Shown one piece after another: positions 10,222 through 20,409 of a stretch of DNA of 64,000 bases. Within the stretch, counting starts at the first letter, position 1. Every line of letters starts with the position of its first letter. This stretch comes from Mycobacterium sp. MBM. GTDB taxonomy: Bacteria > Actinomycetota > Actinomycetes > Mycobacteriales > Mycobacteriaceae. The notes beneath the pieces are model-generated. The model did no database searches and was not told the origin of the DNA. It was given only the letters and a program-made list of their open reading frames with translations. The position numbers and the translations under genes are program-made. The stretch is taken from the NCBI GenBank assembly GCA_021648845.1, contig JAKJHY010000001.1, forward strand, positions 1-64,000, in the 5' to 3' direction.

Positions 10222-11324
10222 TTGGTCACCATCGCCGAGGTTCGCGGCAGCGTCACCGGCGTGTGGTCGGTCCTCTGCTGATCATCCGAGGGCGGCGATG
10301 TCGAGCCCCGCCGCGGTGTTCGCCGGCGCAGGCTCCGCGCCGCCAACAGGGCACGGAACTTCGGGGCCTGCAGCAGACAGACCGCGACCACCACCAACGC
10401 CTTGAACACCAGGGTCGTCTCCGGAGTGATGCCTGCGGTGTAAACCGTGGTTGTCAACGTCTGGATGATCAAGGCGCCCAGGATCGTCCCGGTCAGGCTG
10501 AATCGCCCACCCAGCAAGGATGTTCCGCCGATCACGACGGCCAGGATCGCGTCCATCTCGATCCACAACCCGGCATTGTTGGCGTCGGCCGCGGAGATGT
10601 TCGATGCGATCATCAGGCCCGCGGCGCCGGCGCACAGGGCGCTGAACACGTACACCGCAAACACGATGGAGCGGTGCCGCACACCGGCGAGCCTGCTGGC
10701 TTCGGGGTTGACACCCACGGATTCCAGCAGCATCCCCAGCGCGGTGCACCGGGTCAGCACGGCCACCACCGCGAACACCGACAGACTCACCAGGATCGCG
10801 ACCGGTAGCCCGAACGCATAGCCGGCACCGAGCATCTTGAACGGGGCGCTGTTCACGGTGACGATCTGACCGTCGGTGATCAGCAACGCGATTCCGCGAC
10901 CGGCAGTCATCAAGACCAGGGTGGCGATGATCGGCTGGACTCCGAAAACCGAGACCAGCATCCCGTTCCACAACCCCAGGACGGCGGCGACACCGAGCGC
11001 GATCCCCACCGCGGTGACGGCGGTGACGGGACTGCCCGGATCGGCCGAGGCGGCGATATGAGCGCAGGCCAACGCGCCGCTGATGGCAACGATCGCGCCG
11101 ACCGACAGGTCGATGCCACGGGACGCGATGACCAACGTCATCCCCAGGGCGATCAGCAAGGTGGGGGCACCGTTGCGCAGGATGTCGATGAGGCTGCCGT
11201 ACAGGTGACCGTCTTGTATCCGGACGGTCAAGAAGCTCGGCGTGATGGCGACATTGGCGACCAGCAGCGCGAGCAACGCGAGTGACGGCCACACCAGCGG
11301 CGAAGCCAGTATTTTTTGTCTCAT
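10218..11324 (-). CDS. CUT2 sugar ABC transporter permease, YtfT-like
   Basis: A 368-residue multi-pass permease. The hallmark LIALGMTLVIASRGIDLSVG is at about residues 57-76 and the coupling segment AILAVVIGGTSLLGG near residue 262. After the last membrane segment there is an unusually long, basic and Ser/Thr/Pro-rich cytosolic tail of about 50 residues (RRRTPRRGSTSPPSDD), longer than in E. coli YtfT. The ATG at 11324 overlaps the ATPase gene by four bases; an upstream in-frame extension is ATPase sequence in another frame. It pairs with the following YjfF-like permease. Confidence 0.9.
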   Translation of the reverse strand: MRQKILASPLVWPSLALLALLVANVAITPSFLTVRIQDGHLYGSLIDILRNGAPTLLIALGMTLVIASRGIDLSVGAIVAISGALACAHIAASADPGSPVTAVTAVGIALGVAAVLGLWNGMLVSVFGVQPIIATLVLMTAGRGIALLITDGQIVTVNSAPFKMLGAGYAFGLPVAILVSLSVFAVVAVLTRCTALGMLLESVGVNPEASRLAGVRHRSIVFAVYVFSALCAGAAGLMIASNISAADANNAGLWIEMDAILAVVIGGTSLLGGRFSLTGTILGALIIQTLTTTVYTAGITPETTLVFKALVVVAVCLLQAPKFRALLAARSLRRRTPRRGSTSPPSDDQQRTDHTPVTLPRTSAMVTK

Positions 11325-12856
11325 GGCGCACCGGCCCCGGCGATCAGTTCGGTCAAGGTCTGCACCGAGCATCCGGCGCCGACCCGCTCGACGCAGTGCC
11401 CCTCGCGCAGCACCAGGATCCGGTCACTGATTCGCACCACTTCTTCGAGTTCGGCGGAGATGAACACCACCGCCATTCCGTCCGCCGACAGATCGGCGAC
11501 GAGCTTCTGGATCTGCGCCTTGGCGCCGACGTCGACGCCTCTGGTCGGTTCGTCGAGGATGAACAGCTGCGGTTCGGTGATCAACCATCGGGCCAGCAGC
11601 ACCTTCTGCTGGTTACCGCCACTGAGGTTCTTCACCAGCGCGGCAGGGTCGCGGGGCCGGATATCCAGGGCGTCCATGTAGCGGGCCACCAGATCGTCCT
11701 TGGTCGCCTTCGTCAGCGGTCGGGCGAACCCTCGGCGCGCCTGCAGGGCGAGCACCATGTTGTCCCGCACGGACAGCTCTCCGATGATGCCTTCACCCTT
11801 GCGATCTTCGAAGGAGAAGGCCAGGCCACGGGAGATCGCGGCGCGCGGCGAACGTATCGAGGCCGGTTCGCCGTTGACGAACATCCGGCCGCTGGTGGCG
11901 TGCTCGGCACCGAAGAGTAGTCGCGCCAACTCCGTTCGCCCCGACCCCAGCAGACCGGCCAGTCCGATCACTTCGCCGCGGTGCACGTCGATATCCGTCG
12001 GATGAATACCCGGAGCCCGCCCGAGCTCGCGCGCGCTGAGCACCGTCTGATCGGCTTCTACGGTATCGCCGGCCGCCACGGCCCCTTCCAGTTCGTCCAG
12101 CACGTCGAGTTCGTGGCCGAGCATCGCCGCGATCAATCCGACCTTGTCGAGGTCGGCGGTCAGATGCTCCCCGACGAGGCGTCCGTTGCGTAGCACCGTC
12201 ATTCGGTCGGAGATCTCATAGATCTGGTCGAGGAAATGTGAGACGAACAGGATCGCCACGCCGGCGTCACGCAGGTGCCGCATCACCCGGAACAGTTCAC
12301 CGACCTCGTCGGCATCCAGGCTCGACGTCGGCTCGTCGAGAATCAGCACTCGTGCCGACACCGCGGTCGCGCGGGCGATCGCCACCAGTTGCTGCACGGC
12401 GATCGGATGTCCGCCCAGAGTCGAGCCCGGATCGATGTACACATCGAGGTCGGCAAGTAGTTCACGTGCACGGCGATTCATCCCGCGGAAGTCGATCCGC
12501 CCGCGGCGGCGCGGTTCCCGTCCCAACAAGATGTTCTCTGCCACGGTGAGATTCGGGCAGAGATTCACCTCTTGGTACACGGTGCTGATACCGGCGTCCT
12601 GGGCCTGGCGTGGGCTGCTGAACCGCCGGTCGGCGCCGTCGACGGTGATCGTGCCGGCGGCGATGTCGTGAATACCGGTGAGGGCCTTGATCAGCGTCGA
12701 CTTCCCGGCGCCGTTCTCGCCCATCAATGCGTGAATCTCACCGGGCAGCAGCCGGAAGTCGACGGCGTCGAGAGCTTTGACTCCTGGGAACTCGACGGTG
12801 ACGTCTCTGAGTTGGATCACCGGCGCCACCGCGGTGTGCGCCACCGTAGCCGGCAT
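11321..12856 (-). CDS. CUT2 sugar ABC transporter ATPase, YtfR-like
   Basis: A 511-residue RbsA/YtfR-type ATPase with two fused nucleotide-binding domains. Domain 1 has Walker [10 protein letters not shown] (about residue 46) and Walker B LILDEPTSSLD, but its signature motif is degenerate (LGGHPIAVQQL). Domain 2 has a degenerate Walker A (GLLGSGRTEL), an intact signature [15 protein letters not shown] and Walker [17 protein letters not shown]. This asymmetry is normal for the CUT2 class. The start codon shares one base with the stop of the binding-protein gene (TGATG). It energises the two permeases that follow. Confidence 0.93.
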   Translation of the reverse strand: MPATVAHTAVAPVIQLRDVTVEFPGVKALDAVDFRLLPGEIHALMGENGAGKSTLIKALTGIHDIAAGTITVDGADRRFSSPRQAQDAGISTVYQEVNLCPNLTVAENILLGREPRRRGRIDFRGMNRRARELLADLDVYIDPGSTLGGHPIAVQQLVAIARATAVSARVLILDEPTSSLDADEVGELFRVMRHLRDAGVAILFVSHFLDQIYEISDRMTVLRNGRLVGEHLTADLDKVGLIAAMLGHELDVLDELEGAVAAGDTVEADQTVLSARELGRAPGIHPTDIDVHRGEVIGLAGLLGSGRTELARLLFGAEHATSGRMFVNGEPASIRSPRAAISRGLAFSFEDRKGEGIIGELSVRDNMVLALQARRGFARPLTKATKDDLVARYMDALDIRPRDPAALVKNLSGGNQQKVLLARWLITEPQLFILDEPTRGVDVGAKAQIQKLVADLSADGMAVVFISAELEEVVRISDRILVLREGHCVERVGAGCSVQTLTELIAGAGAP

Positions 12857-13839
12857 CAGTACTCGCGGTCCGGCAGCGCCGCAGCGGCCTGCTGCTGGTC
12901 GAACGCCTGGTCCGGGGTCACCACCCGCTCCGGCACGGACTCACCGGCGACGACCTTCTCGGCGAGATCCATCAGTTGCGGCCCGAGCAGCGGGTTGCAC
13001 TCGACGATGTAGTTGAACTTGCCGTCCGCGAGCGCCTGCATGCCGTCATGGGTGGCGTCGATGGTGACGATCTTGATGTCCTGTCCCGGCTTCAGCCCGG
13101 CGGCCTCGATGGCCTCCATCGCCCCGAGTCCCATATCGTCATTCTGGGAGAACACAAGGTCGATCTTCGGGTTGGCCTTCAGGAAGGCCTCCATGACCTG
13201 CTTACCGCCCGACCGGGTGAAATCCCCGCTCTGCGAGGCGATCACCTGCAGGTTCGGATTTTCGGCGATGGCCTCGGCAAACCCGGAGTTCCGGTCGATG
13301 GCGGGGTCGGCGCCCGTCGTGCCTTCGAGCTGGACGATGTTCACCGGCCCGGGCGCCGAGGCGTACTCTCCGACGACCCACTCGCCGGCGCGGCGGCCTT
13401 CGTCGACGAAGTCGGCCCCGAGGAAAGTCTCGTAGACATCGGTTTCCTGGGTGTCGACGGCGCGGTCGGTGAGGATCACCGGGATGCCGGCGTTCTTGGC
13501 CTCCAGCAGCACCGCGTCCCAGCCGGTCCGCACCACCGGACTGAAAGCGATGACGTCGACGCCCTGCTGCACGAAGGACCGGATCGCCGAGATCTGATTT
13601 TCCTGCTCACCGTTGGCATCGGAGAACTTCAGGTCGACACCGGCTTGTTGGGCGGCGTCCTGGATGGATTTGGTGTTGGCGGTGCGCCAACCGCTCTCGG
13701 CGCCGACTTGGGAGAAGCCCATGGTGAGCGCTCCCCCGTCGCCGCCGGAGCCCGACCCACCCGCCGGCGCGGGGCCGCTTCCACAGCCGGCAAGCAGTGT
13801 CGCCGCCGCCACGGCCACGAACACAGTGCGGATTCTCAT
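12856..13839 (-). CDS. sugar-binding lipoprotein of CUT2 ABC transporter, YtfQ-like
   Basis: A 327-residue periplasmic-binding-protein-fold lipoprotein. A signal peptide ends in the lipobox LLAGC, followed by a Gly/Ser linker. The mature start MGFSQVGAESGWRTANTKS, the segment QENQISAIRSFVQQGVDVI and SQSGDFTRSGGKQVMEAF match what I recall of E. coli YtfQ, which binds galactofuranose. Since the operon otherwise encodes arabinose catabolism, the ligand may instead be arabinose in its furanose form, or both sugars. It is the first gene of the minus operon, with a leader of about 110 bases from the predicted promoter. Confidence 0.92.
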   Translation of the reverse strand: MRIRTVFVAVAAATLLAGCGSGPAPAGGSGSGGDGGALTMGFSQVGAESGWRTANTKSIQDAAQQAGVDLKFSDANGEQENQISAIRSFVQQGVDVIAFSPVVRTGWDAVLLEAKNAGIPVILTDRAVDTQETDVYETFLGADFVDEGRRAGEWVVGEYASAPGPVNIVQLEGTTGADPAIDRNSGFAEAIAENPNLQVIASQSGDFTRSGGKQVMEAFLKANPKIDLVFSQNDDMGLGAMEAIEAAGLKPGQDIKIVTIDATHDGMQALADGKFNYIVECNPLLGPQLMDLAEKVVAGESVPERVVTPDQAFDQQQAAAALPDREY

Positions 13840-13951
13840 GACGATAACTCCTCTGATGGGACTGTTCGACGAGTTCAGGACGCATGTTGCGGGTGGATCA
13901 ATGGGTGTGCCGGAGCGCGGTTCTTGATGTGACCGGCATTACACCGATCGA

Positions 13952-13967
13952 ATGTTAACGCTCACAT
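13952..13967. promoter_or_regulatory. LacI-type operator O1
   Basis: ATGTTAACGCTCACAT, an imperfect 16-base palindrome with the central CG typical of LacI/GalR operators. It covers the predicted -10 box of the minus operon. One of three copies fitting ATGTKARCGCTCACAT in this control region. Confidence 0.75.
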
Positions 13968-13981
13968 CTTCGGCTTGTCAA
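13952..13981 (-). promoter_or_regulatory. predicted promoter of the arabinose/transport operon
   Basis: Reading the minus strand, a perfect TTGACA (13981-13976) is followed after 18 bases by TAACAT (13957-13952). This fits a sigma-A-type promoter about 112 bases before the YtfQ-like gene. The -10 box lies inside the first LacI-type operator, so repressor binding would block it directly. Inferred from sequence only. Confidence 0.55.
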
Positions 13982-13985
13982 CGGG

Positions 13986-14001
13986 ATGTGAGCGCTCACA
14001 G
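13986..14001. promoter_or_regulatory. LacI-type operator O2
   Basis: ATGTGAGCGCTCACAG; its inner 14 bases TGTGAGCGCTCACA are a perfect palindrome, the best of the three sites. It lies between the two divergent promoters, five bases upstream of the minus-strand -35 box and 17 bases upstream of the plus-strand -35 box. Its centre is 34 bases from that of O1. Confidence 0.78.
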
Positions 14002-14018
14002 AAGTCGGCTCGGCAGTC

Positions 14019-14048
14019 TTGACAAAGCCGTGAGCCGCATCACAAACT
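14019..14048 (+). promoter_or_regulatory. predicted promoter of the galactose operon
   Basis: A perfect TTGACA at 14019-14024 is followed after 18 bases by CAAACT (14043-14048), a weak -10. The start point would fall at or just inside operator O3. The -10 assignment is uncertain. Confidence 0.45.
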
Positions 14049-14053
14049 CATTC

Positions 14054-14069
14054 ATGTTAGCGCTCACAT
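14054..14069. promoter_or_regulatory. LacI-type operator O3
   Basis: ATGTTAGCGCTCACAT, nearly identical to O1 and O2. It lies just downstream of the predicted plus-strand promoter, where bound repressor would block initiation of the ChvE-like/gal operon. Its centre is 68 bases from O2. Confidence 0.77.
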
Positions 14070-14127
14070 CACCGTGCGGCCGGTCGGACCGCAGCGCGTG
14101 CTGAGCAGAAACCGTTCGGAGGATTTC

Positions 14128-15228
14128 ATGCGTAAGAGCCTTGCTCGCGCCGTCGGCGCGCTCGCCGTCGTGGCGGCACTGACCAGCGCCGGATGCGGTC
14201 GCCAGGACGCGGCGGACGCGACCGACAGCAGCGGTGAGCGCACCGGGACCGTGGGCATCGCGATGCCCACCAAATCATCCGAGCGCTGGGTAGCCGACGG
14301 CGATAACATCGCCGCGCAGTTCCAGGATCTCGGCTACCAGACCGACCTGCAATACGGCGATGACGTGGTACAGAACCAGGTATCGCAGATCGAGAACATG
14401 ATCACCAAGGGCGTCAAGGCGCTGGTCATCGCCCCCATCGACAGCTCCTCGTTGACCGATATTCTGCAGCGCGCCGCCGATGCCGACATCCCCGTCGTCA
14501 GCTATGACAGGCTGATCCGAGGCACCGAAAACGTGGACTACTACGCAACATTCGACAACTTCAAGGTCGGCGTTCTACAGGCGACCTATATCGTCGACAA
14601 GCTCGGCGTCGAAGACGGCAAGGGCCCCTTCACCATCGAGCTGTTCGCCGGGTCACCCGACGACAACAACGCGACGTTCTTCTTCAACGGTGCGATGAGC
14701 GTACTTCAGCCCTACATCGACAGCGGAAAGCTGGTGGTCAGAAGCGGACAGACATCGTTCGATCAGGTCGCCACACTGCGCTGGGACGGCGCCCTGGCGC
14801 AGTCACGCATGGACAACCTGCTGAGCAGGGCATACACCAGCGGGCGGGTCGACGCGGTGCTGTCCCCGTATGACGGCATGTCGCTGGGCATCATCTCGGC
14901 ACTGAAGAGCGCGGGCTACGGCGGGCCGGGCAATCCGCTGCCCATCGTCACCGGACAAGACGCAGAGCTGGCGTCGGTGAAGTCGATCATCGCCGGCGAG
15001 CAGACCCAAACCGTGTTCAAGGACACCCGCGAGCTGGCCAACGCCGCTGTGCAGATGGTGGATTCACTGCTGACCGGCGGCACACCCGAGGTCAATGACA
15101 CCACCACCTACGACAACGGACTCAAAGTGGTCCCGGCGTTCCTCCTCGAACCGGTCAGCGTGGACAAGACCAACTACGAGACGGTACTGGTCGGCTCCGG
15201 CTACTACACCTCGGCGCAACTCGCGTGA
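14128..15228 (+). CDS. multiple-sugar-binding lipoprotein, ChvE-like
   Basis: A 366-residue sugar-binding lipoprotein of the ChvE/GguABC-associated class. A signal peptide ends in a lipobox (LTSAGC). The mature domain starts [20 protein letters not shown] and contains [21 protein letters not shown] and [18 protein letters not shown], segments typical of ChvE, which binds galactose, arabinose, glucose and related sugars. The ATG at 14128 follows CGGAGGATTTC and gives the signal peptide directly; an in-frame upstream start would spoil it. First gene of the plus operon. Together with galT/K/M downstream this points to D-galactose (perhaps also arabinose) uptake. Confidence 0.93.
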   Translation: MRKSLARAVGALAVVAALTSAGCGRQDAADATDSSGERTGTVGIAMPTKSSERWVADGDNIAAQFQDLGYQTDLQYGDDVVQNQVSQIENMITKGVKALVIAPIDSSSLTDILQRAADADIPVVSYDRLIRGTENVDYYATFDNFKVGVLQATYIVDKLGVEDGKGPFTIELFAGSPDDNNATFFFNGAMSVLQPYIDSGKLVVRSGQTSFDQVATLRWDGALAQSRMDNLLSRAYTSGRVDAVLSPYDGMSLGIISALKSAGYGGPGNPLPIVTGQDAELASVKSIIAGEQTQTVFKDTRELANAAVQMVDSLLTGGTPEVNDTTTYDNGLKVVPAFLLEPVSVDKTNYETVLVGSGYYTSAQLA

Positions 15229-16769
15229 ACGGAGCAACGGCCGCGCCGTTGCTGGAGATGCGGGATATCACCAAGCGTTTCGGCAACGTCACCGCACTCA
15301 GCGGCGTCAACCTCGCGGTGCGGCACGGTGAGATCCACGCCATCTGTGGGGAGAACGGTGCCGGGAAGTCCACCTTGATGAAAGTGCTCAGCGGCATCTA
15401 TCCGCATGGCAGCTACCAGGGTGAGATCGTCTTCGACGGCCAGCCCGGCGAGTTTAAGGACATCCGCGGCAGTGAGCGCCGCGGCATCGGGATCATCCAC
15501 CAGGAACTCGCCCTGGTGCCCGTGCTGTCCATAGCGGAGAACATCTTCCTCGGCAATGAGCACGCCTCGGGCGGGATCATCAGCTGGCACGAGACCACCC
15601 GCCACGCCCAACAGCTGCTCGCCCGCGTGGGTCTGCGCGAGAGCCCGCAGACCAAGATCTCGGATATCGGGGTCGGCAAGCAGCAGCTGGTCGAGATCGC
15701 CAAGGCGCTGTCGAAGAAAGTGAAGCTGCTCATCCTCGACGAACCGACCGCGGCGCTCAACGACGAGGACAGCAGGCACCTGCTCGATCTCATCGTCGAG
15801 CTGACCGGTCAGGGACTCACCTGCATCATCATCTCGCACAAGCTCAACGAGGTGATGCGGGTGGCCGACACCATCACCATCCTGCGCGACGGGCAGACCA
15901 TCGAGACCCGGCCCGTCGAGTCCGGTCTCACCGAGGAGCACATCATCCGGGGCATGGTCGGCCGCGATATGGTCGACCGCTTCCCACCCCGCACCCCGCA
16001 TCCCATCGGAGAGGTCACCTTCGCAATCGAAGACTGGACCGTTTTTCACCCGCTCGACCAGGAGCGCAAGGTCGTCGACGGGGTGTCGATCAACGTGCGC
16101 CGCGGCGAAGTCGTGGGCCTGGCAGGACTGATGGGCGCCGGCCGCACCGAACTGGCGATGAGCGTCTTCGGCCGCAGCTACGGGAAGAAGGGCGGTGGCG
16201 CGGTCTTCAAGAACGGCAACGAGATTCGCACTCGCACGGTCTCCGAGGCGATCGATCACGGTATCGCCTACGCCACCGAGGATCGCAAGCACTACGGCCT
16301 CAACCTGATGGATGACATCACCCGCAGTGTCACCCTTGCATCGCTGGCGAAGGTCAGCCGGGCAACCGTCATCAACGAACACGAGGAAACCGTGGTCGCC
16401 GAGCGCTTCCGCAAGGACATGCACATCAAGGCGCCCTCGGTCCGCGCGACCACCGGAAACCTCTCGGGCGGCAACCAGCAGAAGGTGGTGCTGAGTAAGT
16501 GGATCTTCGCCGACCCCGACGTGTTGATCCTCGACGAGCCCACCCGCGGCATCGACGTCGGCGCCAAATACGAGATCTACACGATCATCAATTCGCTCGC
16601 CTCGCAAGGTAAATCGGTGATCGTCATCTCCTCCGAGCTGCCCGAGCTGATCGGTCTGTGCGACCGCATCTACACCCTCAACGAAGGCAGGCTCACCGGC
16701 GAGGTGGCCCGCGAGGATGCCGCCCAAGAAACACTGATGCACTACATGATGAAGGGATCGACCTCATGA
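15225..16769 (+). CDS. multiple-sugar ABC transporter ATPase, GguA-like
   Basis: A 514-residue double ATPase of the CUT2 class. Domain 1 has Walker [10 protein letters not shown] (about residue 44), a divergent signature ([18 protein letters not shown]) and Walker [16 protein letters not shown]; domain 2 has a degenerate Walker A ([10 protein letters not shown]), the signature [15 protein letters not shown] and [19 protein letters not shown]. The GTG start overlaps the stop of the binding-protein gene by four bases (GTGA). Its partners are the ChvE-like lipoprotein and the single permease that follows. It resembles GguA/XylG more than the YtfR-like ATPase of the other operon. Confidence 0.93.
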   Translation: MNGATAAPLLEMRDITKRFGNVTALSGVNLAVRHGEIHAICGENGAGKSTLMKVLSGIYPHGSYQGEIVFDGQPGEFKDIRGSERRGIGIIHQELALVPVLSIAENIFLGNEHASGGIISWHETTRHAQQLLARVGLRESPQTKISDIGVGKQQLVEIAKALSKKVKLLILDEPTAALNDEDSRHLLDLIVELTGQGLTCIIISHKLNEVMRVADTITILRDGQTIETRPVESGLTEEHIIRGMVGRDMVDRFPPRTPHPIGEVTFAIEDWTVFHPLDQERKVVDGVSINVRRGEVVGLAGLMGAGRTELAMSVFGRSYGKKGGGAVFKNGNEIRTRTVSEAIDHGIAYATEDRKHYGLNLMDDITRSVTLASLAKVSRATVINEHEETVVAERFRKDMHIKAPSVRATTGNLSGGNQQKVVLSKWIFADPDVLILDEPTRGIDVGAKYEIYTIINSLASQGKSVIVISSELPELIGLCDRIYTLNEGRLTGEVAREDAAQETLMHYMMKGSTS

Positions 16770-17995
16770 CCACCAGCTCCACGGTGGATGCCGCCTCGAG
16801 CGCGCCCGCGCCGCCGCCGGACTCGGGTGCGGCACGACTGATGACGGCGGTACGAAAAAACTTCCGTCAGTACGGCATGGTCGTCGCGCTGGTCCTCATC
16901 GTCATCCTGTTCCAGGTGTGGACCAGTGGAATCCTGCTCAAACCCCTCAATGTCACCAATATCGTTCAACAGAACGGGTACATCCTGATCCTGGCGATCG
17001 GGATGGTCATCGTGATCATCTCCGGCCACATCGATCTGTCGGTCGGTTCCATCGCCGGCTTCATCGGCGCCATGTCGGCGGTGTTGATGATCCGAGGCGA
17101 CATGCCCTGGCCGGTCGCGGTGGGGCTGTGTCTGCTGCTGGGCGCGCTGATCGGTGCGTGGCAGGGATTCTGGATCGCCTACGTCGGGATTCCGTCGTTC
17201 ATCGTGACCCTGGCCGGCATGCTGGTGTTCCGCGGGGCGACCCAGTACCTGCTGGAGGGTCAGTCGATCGCCCCGTTTCCCCGCAGCTTCAGTCAGGTCA
17301 GCAGCGGCTTCCTGCCCGAACTCGGCGGCAGTAGTCTCTACCACTGGCCCACGGTGATCCTCGGCGCCCTGGTGATGGTCGCGGCGGTGTGGCAGCAGGT
17401 CCGTCAGCGAAACACGCAGACCCGTTACGGCTTTGACGTGCTGCCCGTGGGATGGTTCGCGTTCAAGTGTGCCGCGATCGTGGCCGCGCTGGCCGCCTTC
17501 ACCCTGCTGCTCGCGAGCTACCGCGGCGTCCCGGTGGTCGGGATCATCCTGGCGGTGGCCTTCATCATCTATGCCTTCGTCATGCGCAGTACCGTCTTCG
17601 GCCGACAGGTGTATGCCGTGGGAGGCAACGTGGCCGCCGCCCGGCTGTCCGGAGTCAAGACCAAACGGGTCACCTTCCTGGTGTTCGTCAACATGGGTCT
17701 GCTGTCGGCGCTGGCCGGTCTGCTCTTCGCGGCGCGGCTCAACTCGGCCACCCCGCAAGCGGGAATCGGCATGGAGTTGGAGGCGATCGCCGCGGCATTC
17801 ATCGGCGGCGCATCGGCCAACGGCGGGGTGGGGACCGTGTTCGGGGCCATCATCGGCGGTTTCGTCCTGGGCGTGTTGAACAACGGCATGTCGTTGATCG
17901 GTATCGGCAGCGATGTCCAGCAGGTCATCAAGGGCCTGGTGCTGTTGGCCGCGGTCGGATTCGACGTCTACAACAAGAAGAAGGGCGGTTCCTAG
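16766..17995 (+). CDS. multiple-sugar ABC transporter permease, GguB-like
   Basis: A 409-residue permease of the XylH/GguB type, longer than ordinary CUT2 permeases because of extra membrane segments in the middle (around residues 195-285). The hallmark [20 protein letters not shown] is near residue 77 and the coupling segment [19 protein letters not shown] near residue 345. The ATG at 16766 overlaps the ATPase stop by four bases. With only one permease gene, a homodimer is likely, unlike the two-permease system in the divergent operon. Confidence 0.92.
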   Translation: MTTSSTVDAASSAPAPPPDSGAARLMTAVRKNFRQYGMVVALVLIVILFQVWTSGILLKPLNVTNIVQQNGYILILAIGMVIVIISGHIDLSVGSIAGFIGAMSAVLMIRGDMPWPVAVGLCLLLGALIGAWQGFWIAYVGIPSFIVTLAGMLVFRGATQYLLEGQSIAPFPRSFSQVSSGFLPELGGSSLYHWPTVILGALVMVAAVWQQVRQRNTQTRYGFDVLPVGWFAFKCAAIVAALAAFTLLLASYRGVPVVGIILAVAFIIYAFVMRSTVFGRQVYAVGGNVAAARLSGVKTKRVTFLVFVNMGLLSALAGLLFAARLNSATPQAGIGMELEAIAAAFIGGASANGGVGTVFGAIIGGFVLGVLNNGMSLIGIGSDVQQVIKGLVLLAAVGFDVYNKKKGGS

Positions 17996-17999
17996 CGTC

Positions 18000-18227
18000 A
18001 TGGACCGGTTCGACCGCGACATCCTCGACTACGTGCGCAGTTGGTCGCCCTACGGTGGCCCGCCCGCCGACGAGGTTCTCGCCGAGTTCGGACTGACACC
18101 GGGCCAGCTCGCCGAACGGGTCGACCGACTCATCGCCGCCGAGAACGCCCGATTTGCACGAGAACTCGCACAACCCTGGCGGCGCGTGCAGGCCGCGCGC
18201 GAACACGCCCGGATGATCAGTACATGA
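18000..18227 (+). CDS. small DUF3263-like protein
   Basis: A 75-residue protein beginning MDRFDRDILDYVRSW, followed by a helical segment with LAEFGLTPGQLAERVDRLI. This resembles the small actinobacterial DUF3263 family (typical start: acidic residues plus ILxFExxW), whose function is unknown. It begins five bases after the permease stop and overlaps galT by four bases, so it is a translated operon member and not filler. A helix-turn-helix-like arrangement in the second half is possible but not established. Confidence 0.7.
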   Translation: MDRFDRDILDYVRSWSPYGGPPADEVLAEFGLTPGQLAERVDRLIAAENARFARELAQPWRRVQAAREHARMIST

Positions 18228-19302
18228 CCGCCGGGCCACTGCGATGGCCGTTGGCCGACGGACGCGAACTGCTCTTCTTCTCGCTGCCCGGACACGCTGC
18301 CGCGCCCCAGTCCGACCGCCGCGTCGTGCCGCCGCGGGGTAGTTCGCGCACCCACCTGCGGCTGGACCGGCAGACCGGGGAATGGGTGGTCATCGCGGCG
18401 CTGCGCCAGAATCGCACCTACAAGCCGACGCCCGACCAGTGCCCACTGTGCCCGGGGCCGTCGGGGGTCTCCAGCGAGGTGCCCGCACCCGACTACGACG
18501 TGGTGGTGTTCGAAAACAGGTTTCCCAGTCTGGCCGGTGAGAGCACCGGCGGGCTTCCCGACGCCGTCGACGGGTTCACCTCCGCACCGGGCACCGGTCA
18601 CTGTGAGGTCATCGCCTTCTCCAGCAATCACACCGGCCGCTTCGCCGATCTGGATGATGCCCACGCGCTGCTGGTCGTGCAGGCCTGGCGACACCGCACC
18701 GCGGAGTTGATGGCGCGACCGGGCATCGAAGAGGTCTTCTGCTTCGAGAACCGTGGTGAGGAGATCGGGGTGACACTGACCCATCCGCACGGTCAGATCT
18801 ACGCCTACCCGTATCTGACACCTCGCACCGCCACGATGCTACGGCAGGCAGCGTTGCACCGAGAGCGCCACGGCACCAACCTTTTTGCCCGGATACTCGC
18901 CGACGAGATCGCCACCGGCACGCGGATCGTTGCCCATAACGCGGCGTTCACCGCGTTTGTCCCGTTCGCTTCGCGCTGGCCGTTGGAGGTGCACATCTAT
19001 CCGAACAGGTTCGTACGCAACTTGACCGATCTCGACGAGGCGGAGCTGCAGTGTTTTGCGCAGATCTACCTCGACATCCTCGGGCGGCTCGACCGGCTCT
19101 ATGACGCGCCACTGCCCTACATGTCGGCGCTGCACCAGTACACCGCCGACGACGCGCAACGCGAGGGGTACTTTCACGTCGAACTGCTCTCGATTCGGCG
19201 CACCGCCAGCAAGATCAAGTATCTGGCCAGTTCGGAGTCCGCGATGGGCGCGTTCATCAACGACACCACACCCGAGGTGGTCGCCGCCAGGCTGCGGGAC
19301 CT

Positions 19303-19306
<4 letters not shown>
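18224..19306 (+). CDS. galT: galactose-1-phosphate uridylyltransferase
   Basis: A 360-residue HIT-superfamily GalT of the Leloir pathway, exchanging UMP between UDP-glucose and galactose 1-phosphate. The active-site motif [10 protein letters not shown] (nucleophilic His in H-x-H) is near residue 187. Cys residues that could bind zinc occur in QCPLCPG near residue 75. [10 protein letters not shown] and [16 protein letters not shown] are further family segments. The ATG overlaps the DUF3263 gene by four bases; the in-frame extension further upstream is shadow. Coupled to galK by another four-base overlap. Confidence 0.95.

Positions 19307-20383
<1,077 letters not shown>

Positions 20384-20409
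<26 letters not shown>

Noticed and set aside
15204..16742. 512-codon minus-strand open frame
   Set aside because: Antisense shadow of the GguA-like ATPase gene.
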